Positions 1 to 7,956 of a DNA stretch of 60,075 nt are shown here, one piece after another. This DNA is from an uncultured Mediterraneibacter sp. (lineage in GTDB: Bacteria > Bacillota > Clostridia > Lachnospirales > Lachnospiraceae), in the NCBI GenBank assembly GCA_944383695.1, contig CALWQP010000018.1, positions 1 to 60,075 of the forward strand, written 5' to 3'. Positions within the stretch are counted from its first letter, which is position 1. Each line of letters opens with the position of its first letter. The position numbers and the translations under genes were made by a program. The notes below the pieces were generated by a model. That model saw only the letters and a program-made list of their open reading frames with translations. It was not told where the DNA came from and searched no databases.

Positions 1-219
1 ATATCTGAAATACATTTCTGCAATTCATTCATAAAATCTCCATTTTAGACTTGACTTTTAATAGTTAGTCTTTTTATTCTGTTTATCCCTGCATGCCGGT
101 TTGAACGGCATCCGTATAAGATTTCGGATGAACTGTAAAACAGTATATCACATTTTCCCGGGAATACAATTTTTCTGCCGGGAGATACTAACCCAAAAAG
201 CGAAAGCGAGGTGAAAATA

Positions 220-426
220 TTGAAAAAGAAATCCACAAAACAGCTCATTGATGATTTTGACTACCTGGCCAATGCGGCTTCCACAATGGACTGTACAGGC
301 CTGATCCCCTCGCTCCCACAGAGTGAAGACGAACTGGAATCTTACAATGATGTCGTCCAGTACATGCCGCCCGCCGCCGCAAAAAAGACCGGGGCAAATA
401 AGTCTGCTGTTCCCGGGAAAAAATAA
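220..426 (+). CDS. Small hypothetical protein (68 aa)
   Basis: Function not recognised. The product is hydrophilic: a Lys-rich start (MKKKSTKQLIDD), an acidic middle (SEDELESYND) and a Lys/Ala-rich tail, with no membrane segment. I chose the TTG at 220 because GAGGTG lies seven bases before it; a GTG at 211 is in frame but sits inside that ribosome site. It stands alone and is followed by the promoter of the zinc-ribbon gene. That this is a real gene is an inference from the ribosome site and the uninterrupted frame. Confidence 0.5.
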   Translation: MKKKSTKQLIDDFDYLANAASTMDCTGLIPSLPQSEDELESYNDVVQYMPPAAAKKTGANKSAVPGKK

Positions 427-506
427 TCTTCTCCCAGTCTTTTTTCAAAGGTTACGACATAATTCGTGTAAATATTGCACTTTTCGATCATATATTGCAT
501 TTTTCA

Positions 507-535
507 TTGTTCTTGCGTCCTCAAAATGTTATAAT
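507..535 (+). promoter_or_regulatory. Sigma-A-type promoter of the zinc-ribbon gene
   Basis: TTGTTC (507-512), a 17-base spacer and TATAAT (530-535). Transcription would start about 40 bases before the ATG at 581. Confidence 0.55.
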
Positions 536-580
536 ATCCGTATTGTAAATTTGTCCAGAAAAAGAGAGGAGTATAGATTT

Positions 581-1465
581 ATGAAGTGTCCAATATGTGG
601 AAAAGAGCTTGAATTAAAGAACAAACAGATTGGCGCCAATGAAAACGGTGATCCGATCTTTAACGAATATGCCATCTGCCGCGACTGCCGCAAACAGTGG
701 AATCTTGACAAGCAGCGTGCCAAAAAGGCAGCGGCTAAAAAACCTGTGAAACAGCGCCCTGTACAGAATACGGCTGCGGATAACCCGGATGAAAAACGTT
801 ACAGCAACATCCCGCCGGAAAAAGTGCGTACAAAGCATGAGAAAGCAGCACGCAAGAGCTACGAAGACATGCTTGCCACCGGTACGATCGGCAAACCTGT
901 AAAAAAGAAAAAATCTCAGGAAGCCGAGGAGACCCGCACAATAGCAAAATCCCCTTCTGCAGAAGTTGACAGAAAAAATACTTCTGCCAAGCCTTCCACT
1001 AAGAAACCAGAGTACGATGACTACGACGATGACGATTATTATGAAGATACACCGATGTTCGGGGTAATGCGCATCATCCTCGGCATCATCTCTCTTGTCG
1101 GATTTGGATACTTTATATACAGAGGCTTTACCACCGGAATGTCCTCCGCAACAGACAATGGAGCTGCCGGCATGACCTTTGTCATACTTGCCCTGTGTCT
1201 GCTCGTGTCCGCACTGTTGTATTTCATCACGATACGGACGAACAGCATATTTGCATTCCTTCTGCCTATGATCTTCTATCTGGGCAGCGCCGTGTTCGCA
1301 TTCCTCAGAAGAGGGGATGACCTGCAGCTATTCGTCGCAGCCGTTGTGGCTGCCGTGCTGGCTGTGGTATCTCTGAGCCTTGCCATCACATCAAGGGACG
1401 GTGATGATTATGATGACTATGATGACTGCGATGATGCATTTGAAGATGATTACGCAGACGAGTAA
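581..1465 (+). CDS. Zinc-ribbon membrane protein
   Basis: 294 residues of unknown function. The N-terminus begins MKCPICGKEL and later has CRDC, so two CxxC pairs form a probable zinc ribbon. A long basic, Lys/Ala-rich disordered linker (about 50-150) and an acidic DDYDDDDYYED patch follow. Four hydrophobic segments occupy roughly residues 160-270, and the tail is again strongly acidic (Asp-rich). The ATG at 581 is chosen over an in-frame upstream extension because the extension lacks a ribosome site, whereas AGAGAGGAG precedes 581 and a promoter ends at 535. Cytosolic zinc ribbon plus C-terminal membrane bundle suggests a membrane-anchored sensor or assembly factor; this is inference. Confidence 0.75.
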   Translation: MKCPICGKELELKNKQIGANENGDPIFNEYAICRDCRKQWNLDKQRAKKAAAKKPVKQRPVQNTAADNPDEKRYSNIPPEKVRTKHEKAARKSYEDMLATGTIGKPVKKKKSQEAEETRTIAKSPSAEVDRKNTSAKPSTKKPEYDDYDDDDYYEDTPMFGVMRIILGIISLVGFGYFIYRGFTTGMSSATDNGAAGMTFVILALCLLVSALLYFITIRTNSIFAFLLPMIFYLGSAVFAFLRRGDDLQLFVAAVVAAVLAVVSLSLAITSRDGDDYDDYDDCDDAFEDDYADE

Positions 1466-1489
1466 AACAAATAAATAAAAATGCAGGAT

Positions 1490-1565
1490 ACCTGCCGAAA
1501 CAAATCTGCCTCCCGGACGGAACATTGTTCTCCGATCCATGCGGCACAGTCTCGGCAGGTTTTTC
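1490..1565 (+). terminator. Long-loop intrinsic terminator
   Basis: ACCTGCCGA (1490-1498) pairs with TCGGCAGGT (1552-1560), followed at once by TTTT. The roughly 53-base loop is long, so an inner fold is likely. It lies 24 bases after the stop of the zinc-ribbon gene. Confidence 0.6.
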
Positions 1566-2263
1566 TGCGCCATCCGCAGTGCAGACGGAACTTCCCATAC
1601 TTTCGCTTCATATAATACTAAGAAATCAAAATGTCAGATTCATATGGAGGAATTATGAAAAAGCGTATTTTAGCATGTTTAACTGCTGCTGTCCTCTCCC
1701 TGTCTCTCCTTGCCGGCTGCGCGCAGGATGCAGATAAGGAGAAGACAGATTCCGAAAGCGCTTCCACAGAAGAATCCGAAGAAAAAGAGATGGTAAAAGT
1801 CACATTAAACGAGGTCGCCCACTCAATCTTCTATGCACCCATGTACGTTGCCATTGAAGAAGGCTATTTTGAGGAAGAAGGCATTGACCTCACATTGGTC
1901 TGCGGTTTTGGCGCGGATAAAACCATGACCGCCGTTATCTCCGGCGAAGCTGATATCGGCTTCATGGGGTCAGAAGCGTCCATCTACACTTATGCCGAAG
2001 GGGCTACAGACTATGTAGTCAACTTTGCCCAGCTCACCCAGCGTGCCGGGAACTTCCTTGTCGCTCGGGAAGAGATGCCGGATTTCACCTGGGAAGACTT
2101 AAAGGGTCATCTTGTCCTCGGCGGACGTAAAGGCGGGATGCCGGAAATGGTATTTGAGTATATTTTGAAAGAAAATGGGATCGATCCGGAGACAGATCTT
2201 GAGATCAACCAGAACATTGACTTTGGTTCTACTGCCGCCGCCTTTTCGGAAGGCCAGGGGGAC

Positions 2264-2275
2264 TTTACTGTTGAG
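2264..2275. repeat. Left attachment-site core (attL)
   Basis: TTTACTGTTGAG, identical to 41879-41890. In the host reading frame it encodes the end of DFTVE. The crossover must lie somewhere within these 12 bases; the central dinucleotide cannot be fixed from sequence alone. Confidence 0.9.
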
Positions 2276-2283
2276 AAATATAT

Positions 2284-2295
2284 AACACTACACCC
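2284..2295. repeat. Left terminal inverted repeat of the element
   Basis: AACACTACACCC, the exact reverse complement of GGGTGTAGTGTT at 41861-41872. It begins 8 bases after the left core; the right copy ends 6 bases before the right core. Probable recombinase arm-binding half-sites. Confidence 0.7.
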
Positions 2296-2320
2296 TTCAT
2301 TTCTCAACATCAACTTTCCC

Positions 2321-2689
2321 CTATTTCATAAACAGCTTTCCAAGCTCTTCCGGTCCTAAAACTTCCGGGGCGACAGCCAAGCAGTAGGACATCATGGCCT
2401 GAAAAAGGATCACCCCTGTTCTGCACCCGTACATTTCCGCTTCCCTCTGTATTTTTTCTTCCCGGGCTTCATCAAGGTAAATCTGCTCCACGGCTTTTTT
2501 TCTTATGTAGTGAGGGTCCGCTTTATCGCTGATCAGAAGATAGGGATGCACCCGGATCTGATTTTTAAAGTAATAATCGATCATCTTCCTATGGAACGTA
2601 GTACGGGTAATGTCCATATAACTCAATATCAAGTTTTCAAAATTTAGTGCAGACTGTGTTACTGCGAATGATGTTTTCTTAGTTTCCAT
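2321..2689 (-). CDS. Hypothetical protein at left end of the element (122 aa)
   Basis: Function not recognised. The product (METKKTSFAVTQSALNFENLI...) is soluble and mostly helical by composition. The start at 2689 is chosen because GGGGGAGGACAG lies directly before it; the frame is open further upstream but only inside the ParB-like gene. Its first 11 bases overlap the end of that gene, so the two are translationally coupled and form the last pair of the relaxase transcript. The stop lies only 26 bases from the left terminal inverted repeat. Confidence 0.65.
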   Translation of the reverse strand: METKKTSFAVTQSALNFENLILSYMDITRTTFHRKMIDYYFKNQIRVHPYLLISDKADPHYIRKKAVEQIYLDEAREEKIQREAEMYGCRTGVILFQAMMSYCLAVAPEVLGPEELGKLFMK

Positions 2690-3671
2690 TCTGTCCTCCC
2701 CCGAGCAGCTTACTGATCTGCTCCACTGCCTTCTTATACTTTTTATAAGCGGTTTCCGTAAGTAAAATTTCTTTCCCGATTGCAAGTCCGATGAGTTCCT
2801 GCATATCCGATATGATTTCATCTTCCTGTACTGCTACTTTCTGCTCCTGTCTCCCCACCTTTTCTTTTACGGCTTTGGTAACATTACCTGGTTTTTCTTT
2901 CTGAATCTGTTCAATTATTTTTTCCTGTTCTTTCTTATGGAGTTTTGCTAGTGTTTCCGCTGCAGATAAGTTCATTTCATCTGCCATCAGCATGTCCAGA
3001 AGTTTATCGCTACCGTGCTTTTCTACGCCCTCAAACCGAGTAACCTGTCGGTCTGAAACCCCAAGTTGCGCTGCGACCAAGTCTCTTGTTTTTTTCCCTT
3101 TGATCTGGAGTTCTTCCCCCTCCCCGTCATTATAACCAGCCGGGAGGTATTCCACCCCTGCCCGTCTCAGCTTCCCGATGATCTCTTTCCATTTCCTGAT
3201 TTCCATGAACATCTCGCCATCAGTTTTATCCCTGTACTGATTTGTCACAAGAATAGAGAAATCCTCTTTTGCCTCCCTGTCCAAAGGCAGATTGATCTTT
3301 TCCGGGTCACTGACTGTACACGGCACTGTATTATGGAATTCTTCCGGGTATTCCCCCTGGTCGCGGAGCAGGCGCGCAGCCCTCCACCGCCGCTCCCCAG
3401 TCGTTATTATATAGTACCCTTCTTCTTCATCCGGTCGTACGATCAGGTTCTGAAGAATACCCCCGGACAGCTTAATCATCGCGCCAAGATTTTCGATATC
3501 GGTCATCTTGTACTCATTCCGTTTATTCGGGCGCAGATGGTCCATGTCAATGTATACCGTCCGGTTTTTTCCTTCCTGTTCCGTGCCACTTTCTTCTTCC
3601 TGTGCTGCCATTGCTCCCTGAAGGGCTACCTGGCCCTCTTTCCATTCATCATCTCTCCTGAATTTGCTCAT
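2679..3671 (-). CDS. ParB/KorB-like DNA-binding protein (second ParB of the element)
   Basis: 330 residues. The N-terminal ParB/Srx domain holds IDMDHLRPNKRNEYKM and the canonical CTP-binding box GERRWRAARLL (about residues 117-127). A helix-turn-helix follows: RDLVAAQLGVSDRQVTRFEGV (about 195-215). The C-terminal third is charged and helical (EKIIEQIQKEKPGNVTKAVKEK), a likely dimer segment. It starts 18 bases after the relaxase stop behind GGAGGCGGAAG and overlaps the last gene. Unlike a segregation ParB it has no ParA next to it; it sits at the end of the mobilisation operon. A role as transcriptional regulator or relaxosome factor is inferred. It is one of two candidates to bind the dispersed 19-bp palindromes. 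Confidence 0.85.
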   Translation of the reverse strand: MSKFRRDDEWKEGQVALQGAMAAQEEESGTEQEGKNRTVYIDMDHLRPNKRNEYKMTDIENLGAMIKLSGGILQNLIVRPDEEEGYYIITTGERRWRAARLLRDQGEYPEEFHNTVPCTVSDPEKINLPLDREAKEDFSILVTNQYRDKTDGEMFMEIRKWKEIIGKLRRAGVEYLPAGYNDGEGEELQIKGKKTRDLVAAQLGVSDRQVTRFEGVEKHGSDKLLDMLMADEMNLSAAETLAKLHKKEQEKIIEQIQKEKPGNVTKAVKEKVGRQEQKVAVQEDEIISDMQELIGLAIGKEILLTETAYKKYKKAVEQISKLLGGGQNGN

Positions 3672-3689
3672 CTTCTTCCGCCTCCATTA

Positions 3690-6600
3690 CTAATTCATCT
3701 GCATTTCCTGGTCAAGCTCGTATTCATATAAGATCAGGTTCTTCCTTGTCTCCTTCTGTGCTTCATAGAAGGACCGCCTCAGTTCAAGCATTGCCTTATC
3801 CAGTTCACCCCAGGGGTCACCTTTTCTACCTCTGCGGATGCCGCCAAGAGTCTTTACGGTCAGGTCGTTAAGCATAGACTGGGCTGTCTCATTCCCCTGC
3901 CCTGCCGCCTTCTCGAACCACTCCCGTGCTTTTGAAATATCCTGTTCAACATGTTCCCCTTTAATATATTCAAACCCCATTTTTACCTGTGCCCATTCAT
4001 TGCCCTTTTCTGCAAGCCCAGACAGGTATTCCATCCCTTTCCCCGGGTCATACGCGGCACTGCTTTTATCCAGGTACTCTTTTGCCAAGGTATATCCCGC
4101 CCTCTCATTTCCCTGTCCTGCAGATGCCTCTAAATATTGGATTCCCTTCTCCACGTCATAAATATTCAGTTCAGGATCCAGATACAGTTTCCCAAGCCGG
4201 TACTCAGCCCACTCGTTCCCCTGCTCTGCGGCTCCCTCTAAATATCGGATTCCTTTTTCCAAGTCATAAATTTCCAGATTGAGGTCTGTATACAGTTTTC
4301 CAAGCTGGTATTGCGCGTATTCATTTTCCTGCTCTGCAGCCGCCTCGAAATATTGGAGCCCTTTCTTCAAGTCATAAATTTCTAAATCCGTATCTGTATA
4401 CAGCTTGCCAAGCTGGTATTGCGCCCATTCTTCTCCCTGTTCCGCAGCCGCCTCGAAAGATCGGCTCCCCTTCTCTAAGTCATAAAACTCCCAATCTGAC
4501 GTGTAAATTTTCCCCAGCGTATATTGTGCATTTGCATTACCGTTTTCTGCCAGCTCTTCAAGCGCTTCTATCAACTGCGGCATATCCTCCGCTGTGATCC
4601 CTTCATTCACATAGATATTACTCAACAGCAGGATTGCCGGGATGTTTTTTTGTTTTACAGCTTCCTTTAAATACTGGACAGCTTCTTCTGTATCCTGCTC
4701 ACAGCCTTTTCCAAAATAAAGCATGCTTCCGAGCTGGTATTCAAACAGAGCATCCGCTTCCCTTTCCTCTGCTTTCATGAATTCCTCGAAAACCGCTTCA
4801 TAATACCTCTGGGCTTCCTCTGCGTCCTGTTCTGTCCCAAGCCCTTTCTCTGTCATCTTCGCACATTCCAATTTCCCAAACGGGCTTTTTGCTGAACAGA
4901 AAAGCTTGAATGCTTTTTCATAATCCTGCTCAACTCCGCGTCCTTCATAGTACAGCTTCCCCAAAGCATATTTTGCGTAATCCTGCCCGGATTTTTCATA
5001 CCATTCTGCTGCGATCTCGGGATCTTCTTCTGTCCCCCATCCCCTGTCATACTGCTTCCCAATCCGGTATGCAACATATTTTCTAAAATCAAATTTTCCT
5101 TTTCCGGGAGCCGGTATTCCATCAATATCCCTTTCAAACCGGTCAAGTGCAGACTCGAAATATCTTTGTGCTTTTTCCGATGATATGCTGACTAATATGC
5201 CATTTAAATCCATTTCGCCGAGCAGATGCTGAAGGAACGGATTCGTCTCTGCTTTTTTATTGAGTTCCTGCTGGAACTCCCCTGCCCCATCTGCCCCTGT
5301 ACGGATCCCTTCATGGAGCCTGCTTTTGATTTCCTTGAATTCTTTGAAATATTTTCCGTATAATATTCCCGGATTATCCTGGATCTGCCCGCCTTTTTCA
5401 GCCTGTTCCCCGTTTCTAAAAAGCTGCCTTTCTGCCTCTTCCAGTTCTTCTGCCAGTTCCCCGGATATATCCATTTCTTTCAGATGAAGTTTTAACCCTA
5501 GATCTTCCAGGGAACTCTGTACTTCTTCACTTTCAACCTCTGCCGCTCCGGCACTGCCTAGTTCTCCGGCAGATTCATACACCGCCGCATCCCCGGCGTG
5601 ATCCAGTTCTTCCGTGATTTCTCCGATTTCTTCTTCCCAGGCCGGGAAATCTGGCTCTGGGTAGGCAGGGGCTTCCGCCCAGCCTTGATCCTGTACAGAA
5701 AATGCTTCCGCTTTTCCTTCCAGCCCGTTAAGGTATAACCGGGCGCTTTTCAAGGTTGCATTCCCCATCCGCTGCATCAGGTCCTGCAGTTTATCTTCTT
5801 TGTAATAATCAAATTTCTGTCCGCCGTATGCTTCTTCATATAACTTGCTCTGGCGGTTTAGGATTTCTGTCAGCTCCTTGTACTTTTCGGGGCAGTATTG
5901 ATCCAGAAAAATACTGCTGATTTCATCCAGCCGGCTGCGGTACTGTGCCATCGCGCGGTTATTATAATTCATCATATTTTTGGGGATGGAAGAAATATCT
6001 TCGCAGATCCCTAAAAACTTCTCTTTCATGACCGGATCCGTTGCCAGTTCATATTCCTTCAGATAGTCGACAATATCCTTACGGATAATCTGGTTGATAC
6101 GGAGGTTCACATCTTTCGTCTGTGCAATCTCATTCACTACTGTACCCTTGCATTTATTAAGATTGCTTTGTTTAAATTTCCCCCGTACCTCCAAGTTGCC
6201 TTCATAGAGAATTTTTTCCCTCATTGGATAAGGCTCTACGGTCGCTATATGTACATGGATGTTATCTGTATTATAGTGGATTCCTGCGCTCCATACCGCA
6301 TGTTCCATCCCTTCGCTTTCCAGCAGACGGTTGATTGCCTTCCTCACAGTTTCTTTTACTTTCTGTTCATCAAGGACTTTCTTTTCCGGGTCATATACCC
6401 CATTCTTCTCCAGCCAGAGGTTGTCAAAAGAAATAACCGTCTGCCACATCAGGCTCTGGTTATCCTGCGCCATTTCAAATATAGATTTCAATTCCTTTTT
6501 TTCAGTGTAGGTAAGAGAATCCCTATCGGCAGTAAAAAGCCCGCTGCTCTTCTCCGGGTTTGCCATATATTCGTTGTATTGTTCATAGTCACTGAATATA

Positions 6601-6737
6601 TTATAGGTTGAGAAGGCATTGTTCCTCTGCGCCTCCTCCCGGTCTATATAATCAATATAGCTTTGGAACTTATCCGATCCCGGGCGGCAGAAATCCTGCA
6701 TCAGTGTCACGCCCGCTTTTATTTTTCTTTCTCCCAT
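3690..6737 (-). CDS. MobP-type conjugative relaxase with C-terminal Sel1 repeats
   Basis: 1015 residues. Relaxases nick oriT and pilot the transferred strand. The N-terminal domain has YIDYIDREEAQRN (27-39), carrying candidate catalytic tyrosines, and the metal-binding histidines in GIHYNTDNIHVHIATVEPYP (H154, H161, H163). This pattern fits the MobP2/MobP3 group of Firmicutes. A Glu-rich linker (about 375-490) leads to around ten Sel1/TPR-like repeats, the clearest reading YQLGKLYTD..LEIYDL.KG..Y.EAAAEQ. GGGG precedes the ATG, and two 19-bp palindromes lie just upstream at 6756 and 6806. Upstream lie two small accessory genes and the structured oriT candidate. The Sel1 tail is an unusual addition, probably a protein-docking platform. 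Confidence 0.88.
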   Translation of the reverse strand: MGERKIKAGVTLMQDFCRPGSDKFQSYIDYIDREEAQRNNAFSTYNIFSDYEQYNEYMANPEKSSGLFTADRDSLTYTEKKELKSIFEMAQDNQSLMWQTVISFDNLWLEKNGVYDPEKKVLDEQKVKETVRKAINRLLESEGMEHAVWSAGIHYNTDNIHVHIATVEPYPMREKILYEGNLEVRGKFKQSNLNKCKGTVVNEIAQTKDVNLRINQIIRKDIVDYLKEYELATDPVMKEKFLGICEDISSIPKNMMNYNNRAMAQYRSRLDEISSIFLDQYCPEKYKELTEILNRQSKLYEEAYGGQKFDYYKEDKLQDLMQRMGNATLKSARLYLNGLEGKAEAFSVQDQGWAEAPAYPEPDFPAWEEEIGEITEELDHAGDAAVYESAGELGSAGAAEVESEEVQSSLEDLGLKLHLKEMDISGELAEELEEAERQLFRNGEQAEKGGQIQDNPGILYGKYFKEFKEIKSRLHEGIRTGADGAGEFQQELNKKAETNPFLQHLLGEMDLNGILVSISSEKAQRYFESALDRFERDIDGIPAPGKGKFDFRKYVAYRIGKQYDRGWGTEEDPEIAAEWYEKSGQDYAKYALGKLYYEGRGVEQDYEKAFKLFCSAKSPFGKLECAKMTEKGLGTEQDAEEAQRYYEAVFEEFMKAEEREADALFEYQLGSMLYFGKGCEQDTEEAVQYLKEAVKQKNIPAILLLSNIYVNEGITAEDMPQLIEALEELAENGNANAQYTLGKIYTSDWEFYDLEKGSRSFEAAAEQGEEWAQYQLGKLYTDTDLEIYDLKKGLQYFEAAAEQENEYAQYQLGKLYTDLNLEIYDLEKGIRYLEGAAEQGNEWAEYRLGKLYLDPELNIYDVEKGIQYLEASAGQGNERAGYTLAKEYLDKSSAAYDPGKGMEYLSGLAEKGNEWAQVKMGFEYIKGEHVEQDISKAREWFEKAAGQGNETAQSMLNDLTVKTLGGIRRGRKGDPWGELDKAMLELRRSFYEAQKETRKNLILYEYELDQEMQMN

Positions 6738-6755
6738 TATATGCCCCTATCTATT

Positions 6756-6774
6756 CGTACCGAATTTCGGAACG
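6756..6774. promoter_or_regulatory. 19-bp palindrome, copy 1
   Basis: CGTACCGAATTTCGGAACG, 19 bases upstream of the relaxase start. One mismatch to the symmetric consensus CGTACCGAAWTTCGGTACG. Confidence 0.85.
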
Positions 6775-6782
6775 TTTCCAAC

Positions 6783-6798
6783 GTGGAATTTTTTCCAC
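6783..6798. repeat. GTGGAA-N4-TTCCAC inverted repeat, copy a
   Basis: GTGGAATTTTTTCCAC between palindrome copies 1 and 2. Two further copies are at 7911 and 9145. Confidence 0.5.
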
Positions 6799-6805
6799 CC
6801 GGAAT

Positions 6806-6824
6806 CGTACCGAATTTCGGAACA
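6806..6824. promoter_or_regulatory. 19-bp palindrome, copy 2
   Basis: CGTACCGAATTTCGGAACA, 50 bases from copy 1, between the accessory gene stop (6836) and the relaxase. Confidence 0.85.
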
Positions 6825-6835
6825 CAGCACATCTC

Positions 6836-7180
6836 CTATTTTTTGCTGTAATCAGACCGCTGCTTTTTATCCGACAGCACTTCTCTCCTTAATCTTCTGG
6901 CATTACTGATCACTGGTGATTCTATCATTCGCACCGGATATACCTGCTCAGCATTCCGGTCGATCAGCTCCGTATTGGCAATATCCAGGAGAAGGTCTAC
7001 TCTCTCCTCGATCTGCCTTAATATCTTCATTTGAATGCCGTTTCCGCTCCTGTAATCTTTCTGGCTCTGGCGGATCAAATATCTAACTGCCTCTGAATCG
7101 CTTGACAGCCCTAAATCCGTTTTAACGTCATTCACGATCGCAATGTCTGCTTCATCCAGCCAGTAATTTTTCTTTATCAT
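6836..7180 (-). CDS. Relaxosome accessory protein, MobC-like (114 aa)
   Basis: A small basic protein (MIKKNYWLDEADIAIVNDV...) with a ribbon-helix-helix-like N-terminus followed by SDSEAVRYLIRQSQKDY and a helical C-terminus ending in a basic stretch (ARRLRREVLSDKKQR). Its ATG overlaps the stop of the preceding gene (ATGA), so both are coupled, and it precedes the relaxase. By position and size it is a MobC-like oriT-binding partner that helps the relaxase open its site. Assignment rests on context and fold-like features rather than a diagnostic motif. Confidence 0.6.
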   Translation of the reverse strand: MIKKNYWLDEADIAIVNDVKTDLGLSSDSEAVRYLIRQSQKDYRSGNGIQMKILRQIEERVDLLLDIANTELIDRNAEQVYPVRMIESPVISNARRLRREVLSDKKQRSDYSKK

Positions 7181-7434
7181 CCTTTTTCCTTCCTTACGGC
7201 GTCTAATATTTCTCCCAACAGCAACGCATTCCCTTCAAGCGCGTCTATCACTAACTTGGTCAATTCCTGATACTTTGCATCCACTTCTTTAACTTTCAGA
7301 GAATAAACATGATTGGACAATATACCTTTAACATACTCGCTCCGGCTCATGCCCCTCTGCTTCGCCATACTTGTAAGTTTTAAGACAACATTTGTATCAA
7401 CGTTCCGAATCCGTAATTCATCCAATGTTGACAT
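7177..7434 (-). CDS. Ribbon-helix-helix relaxosome protein (85 aa)
   Basis: The product begins MSTLDELRIRNVDTNVVLKLTSMAKQRGMSRSEYVKGIL. The beta strand (LRIRNVD) followed by two helices with the MSRSEYV turn is a typical CopG/MobC ribbon-helix-helix. The ATG at 7434 is chosen over an upstream TTG-type extension because AAGGAGG precedes it and the promoter (7463-7491) overlaps the extension. It is the first gene of the mobilisation operon and lies next to the hairpin-rich oriT candidate, so it likely binds there and may autoregulate the operon. Confidence 0.75.
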   Translation of the reverse strand: MSTLDELRIRNVDTNVVLKLTSMAKQRGMSRSEYVKGILSNHVYSLKVKEVDAKYQELTKLVIDALEGNALLLGEILDAVRKEKG

Positions 7435-7462
7435 CCCTTTCGCCCTCCTTCTAATATATTTT

Positions 7463-7491
7463 ATATTATAATATCCACATTCTTTTGTCAA
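7463..7491 (-). promoter_or_regulatory. Promoter of the mobilisation operon
   Basis: On the minus strand TTGACA (7486-7491), a 17-base spacer and TAATAT (7463-7468), about 30 bases before the first start codon. Near-consensus. Confidence 0.7.
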
Positions 7492-7561
7492 CAGATTCAA
7501 TTTTCTACACAGGTGAATAAAACTGCATGTATGTCATTTGTACTCCATTCGTTAAATTTCC

Positions 7562-7619
7562 GTCCACAGGAAAACTGTCGGCTTTGCCGACTCCACAAGG
7601 CACTTGTGGACAGTTTTCC
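7562..7619. other. Structured oriT (or single-strand origin) candidate
   Basis: Nested inverted repeats: GGAAAACTGTC (7569-7579) with GACAGTTTTCC (7609-7619); inside, GTCGGC-TTT-GCCGAC (7577-7591) and CCACAAG-GCA-CTTGTGG (7593-7609). GTCCACA (7562) can alternatively pair with TGTGGAC (7605). No credible gene covers 7492-7956. The site lies upstream of the relaxosome genes, where oriT is usually found. The nick site cannot be assigned by eye. Confidence 0.55.
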
Positions 7620-7690
7620 CTTATGCTCTTTACTTTTCTGTCTTTTAGCAAATTCTTAAAAAGAATCAAGAAGTTCAGTTTTGAGCATAC

Positions 7691-7720
7691 AAAAAGGAAG
7701 TTCCAATGGACTTCCTTTTT
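7691..7720. terminator. Bidirectional terminator
   Basis: AAAAAGGAAG and CTTCCTTTTT form a perfect 10-bp stem around a 10-base loop, giving a T-tract on both strands. It insulates the oriT region from the DUF5688 gene. Confidence 0.8.
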
Positions 7721-7900
7721 GTTCATTTGTTTTTATGAAATTTAGGCAGGTGAGAAAGTTTCCACTATATCAATCTCAATCCCAGTTTATCGCATCAAAA
7801 GAAACTGTTCCTTCTTTTCTAATACTTTTATTCGCTCGATCAAGAGCTTCTATCCGGCAATGTTGCGTCTTTCGGAAGCTGGCATCCTCTGCGGCAGTCA

Positions 7901-7935
7901 AATAAGCAAGGTGGAAATTTTTCCACCCGCTTATT
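7901..7935. repeat. Extended GTGGAA inverted repeat, copy b
   Basis: AATAAGC...GCTTATT enclosing GTGGAAATTTTTCCAC (7911-7926), 21 bases downstream of the DUF5688 gene stop. It could act as a weak terminator or be a paired site with copy c upstream of the same gene. Confidence 0.5.
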
Positions 7936-7956
7936 TTTATTCTATATAGTTTATAG

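Larger units (their letters stand above)
1655..2359 (+). pseudogene. 5' part of interrupted NMT1/THI5-like substrate-binding lipoprotein
   Basis: Codons 1-207 (1655-2275) belong to an ABC-type solute-binding lipoprotein. The signal peptide MKKRILACLTAAVLSLSLLAGC ends in the lipobox LAGC, followed by an acidic linker. The body then shows VTLNEVAHSIFYAPMYVAIE, the NMT1/THI5 fold used for thiamine precursors, nitrate/sulfonates or pyrimidine-type ligands. GGAGG ends four bases before the ATG. At 2276 the frame enters the inserted element and picks up 28 foreign codons (KYITLHPSF...) before a stop at 2359. The missing C-terminal part lies at 41891-42316 in the matching frame, so the gene is split but not degraded. 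Without that lobe the product should not bind ligand. No permease or ATPase gene is adjacent, so the transporter partner is unknown. Confidence 0.9.

Noticed and set aside
323-580. N-terminal extension of the zinc-ribbon protein
   Set aside because: It overlaps the preceding gene and the promoter at 507-535, and MKCPIC at 581 has a proper ribosome site and matches zinc-ribbon starts.
7527-7745. Open frames across the oriT candidate on both strands
   Set aside because: They read through perfect inverted repeats and a terminator, lack ribosome sites and have no recognisable protein features.
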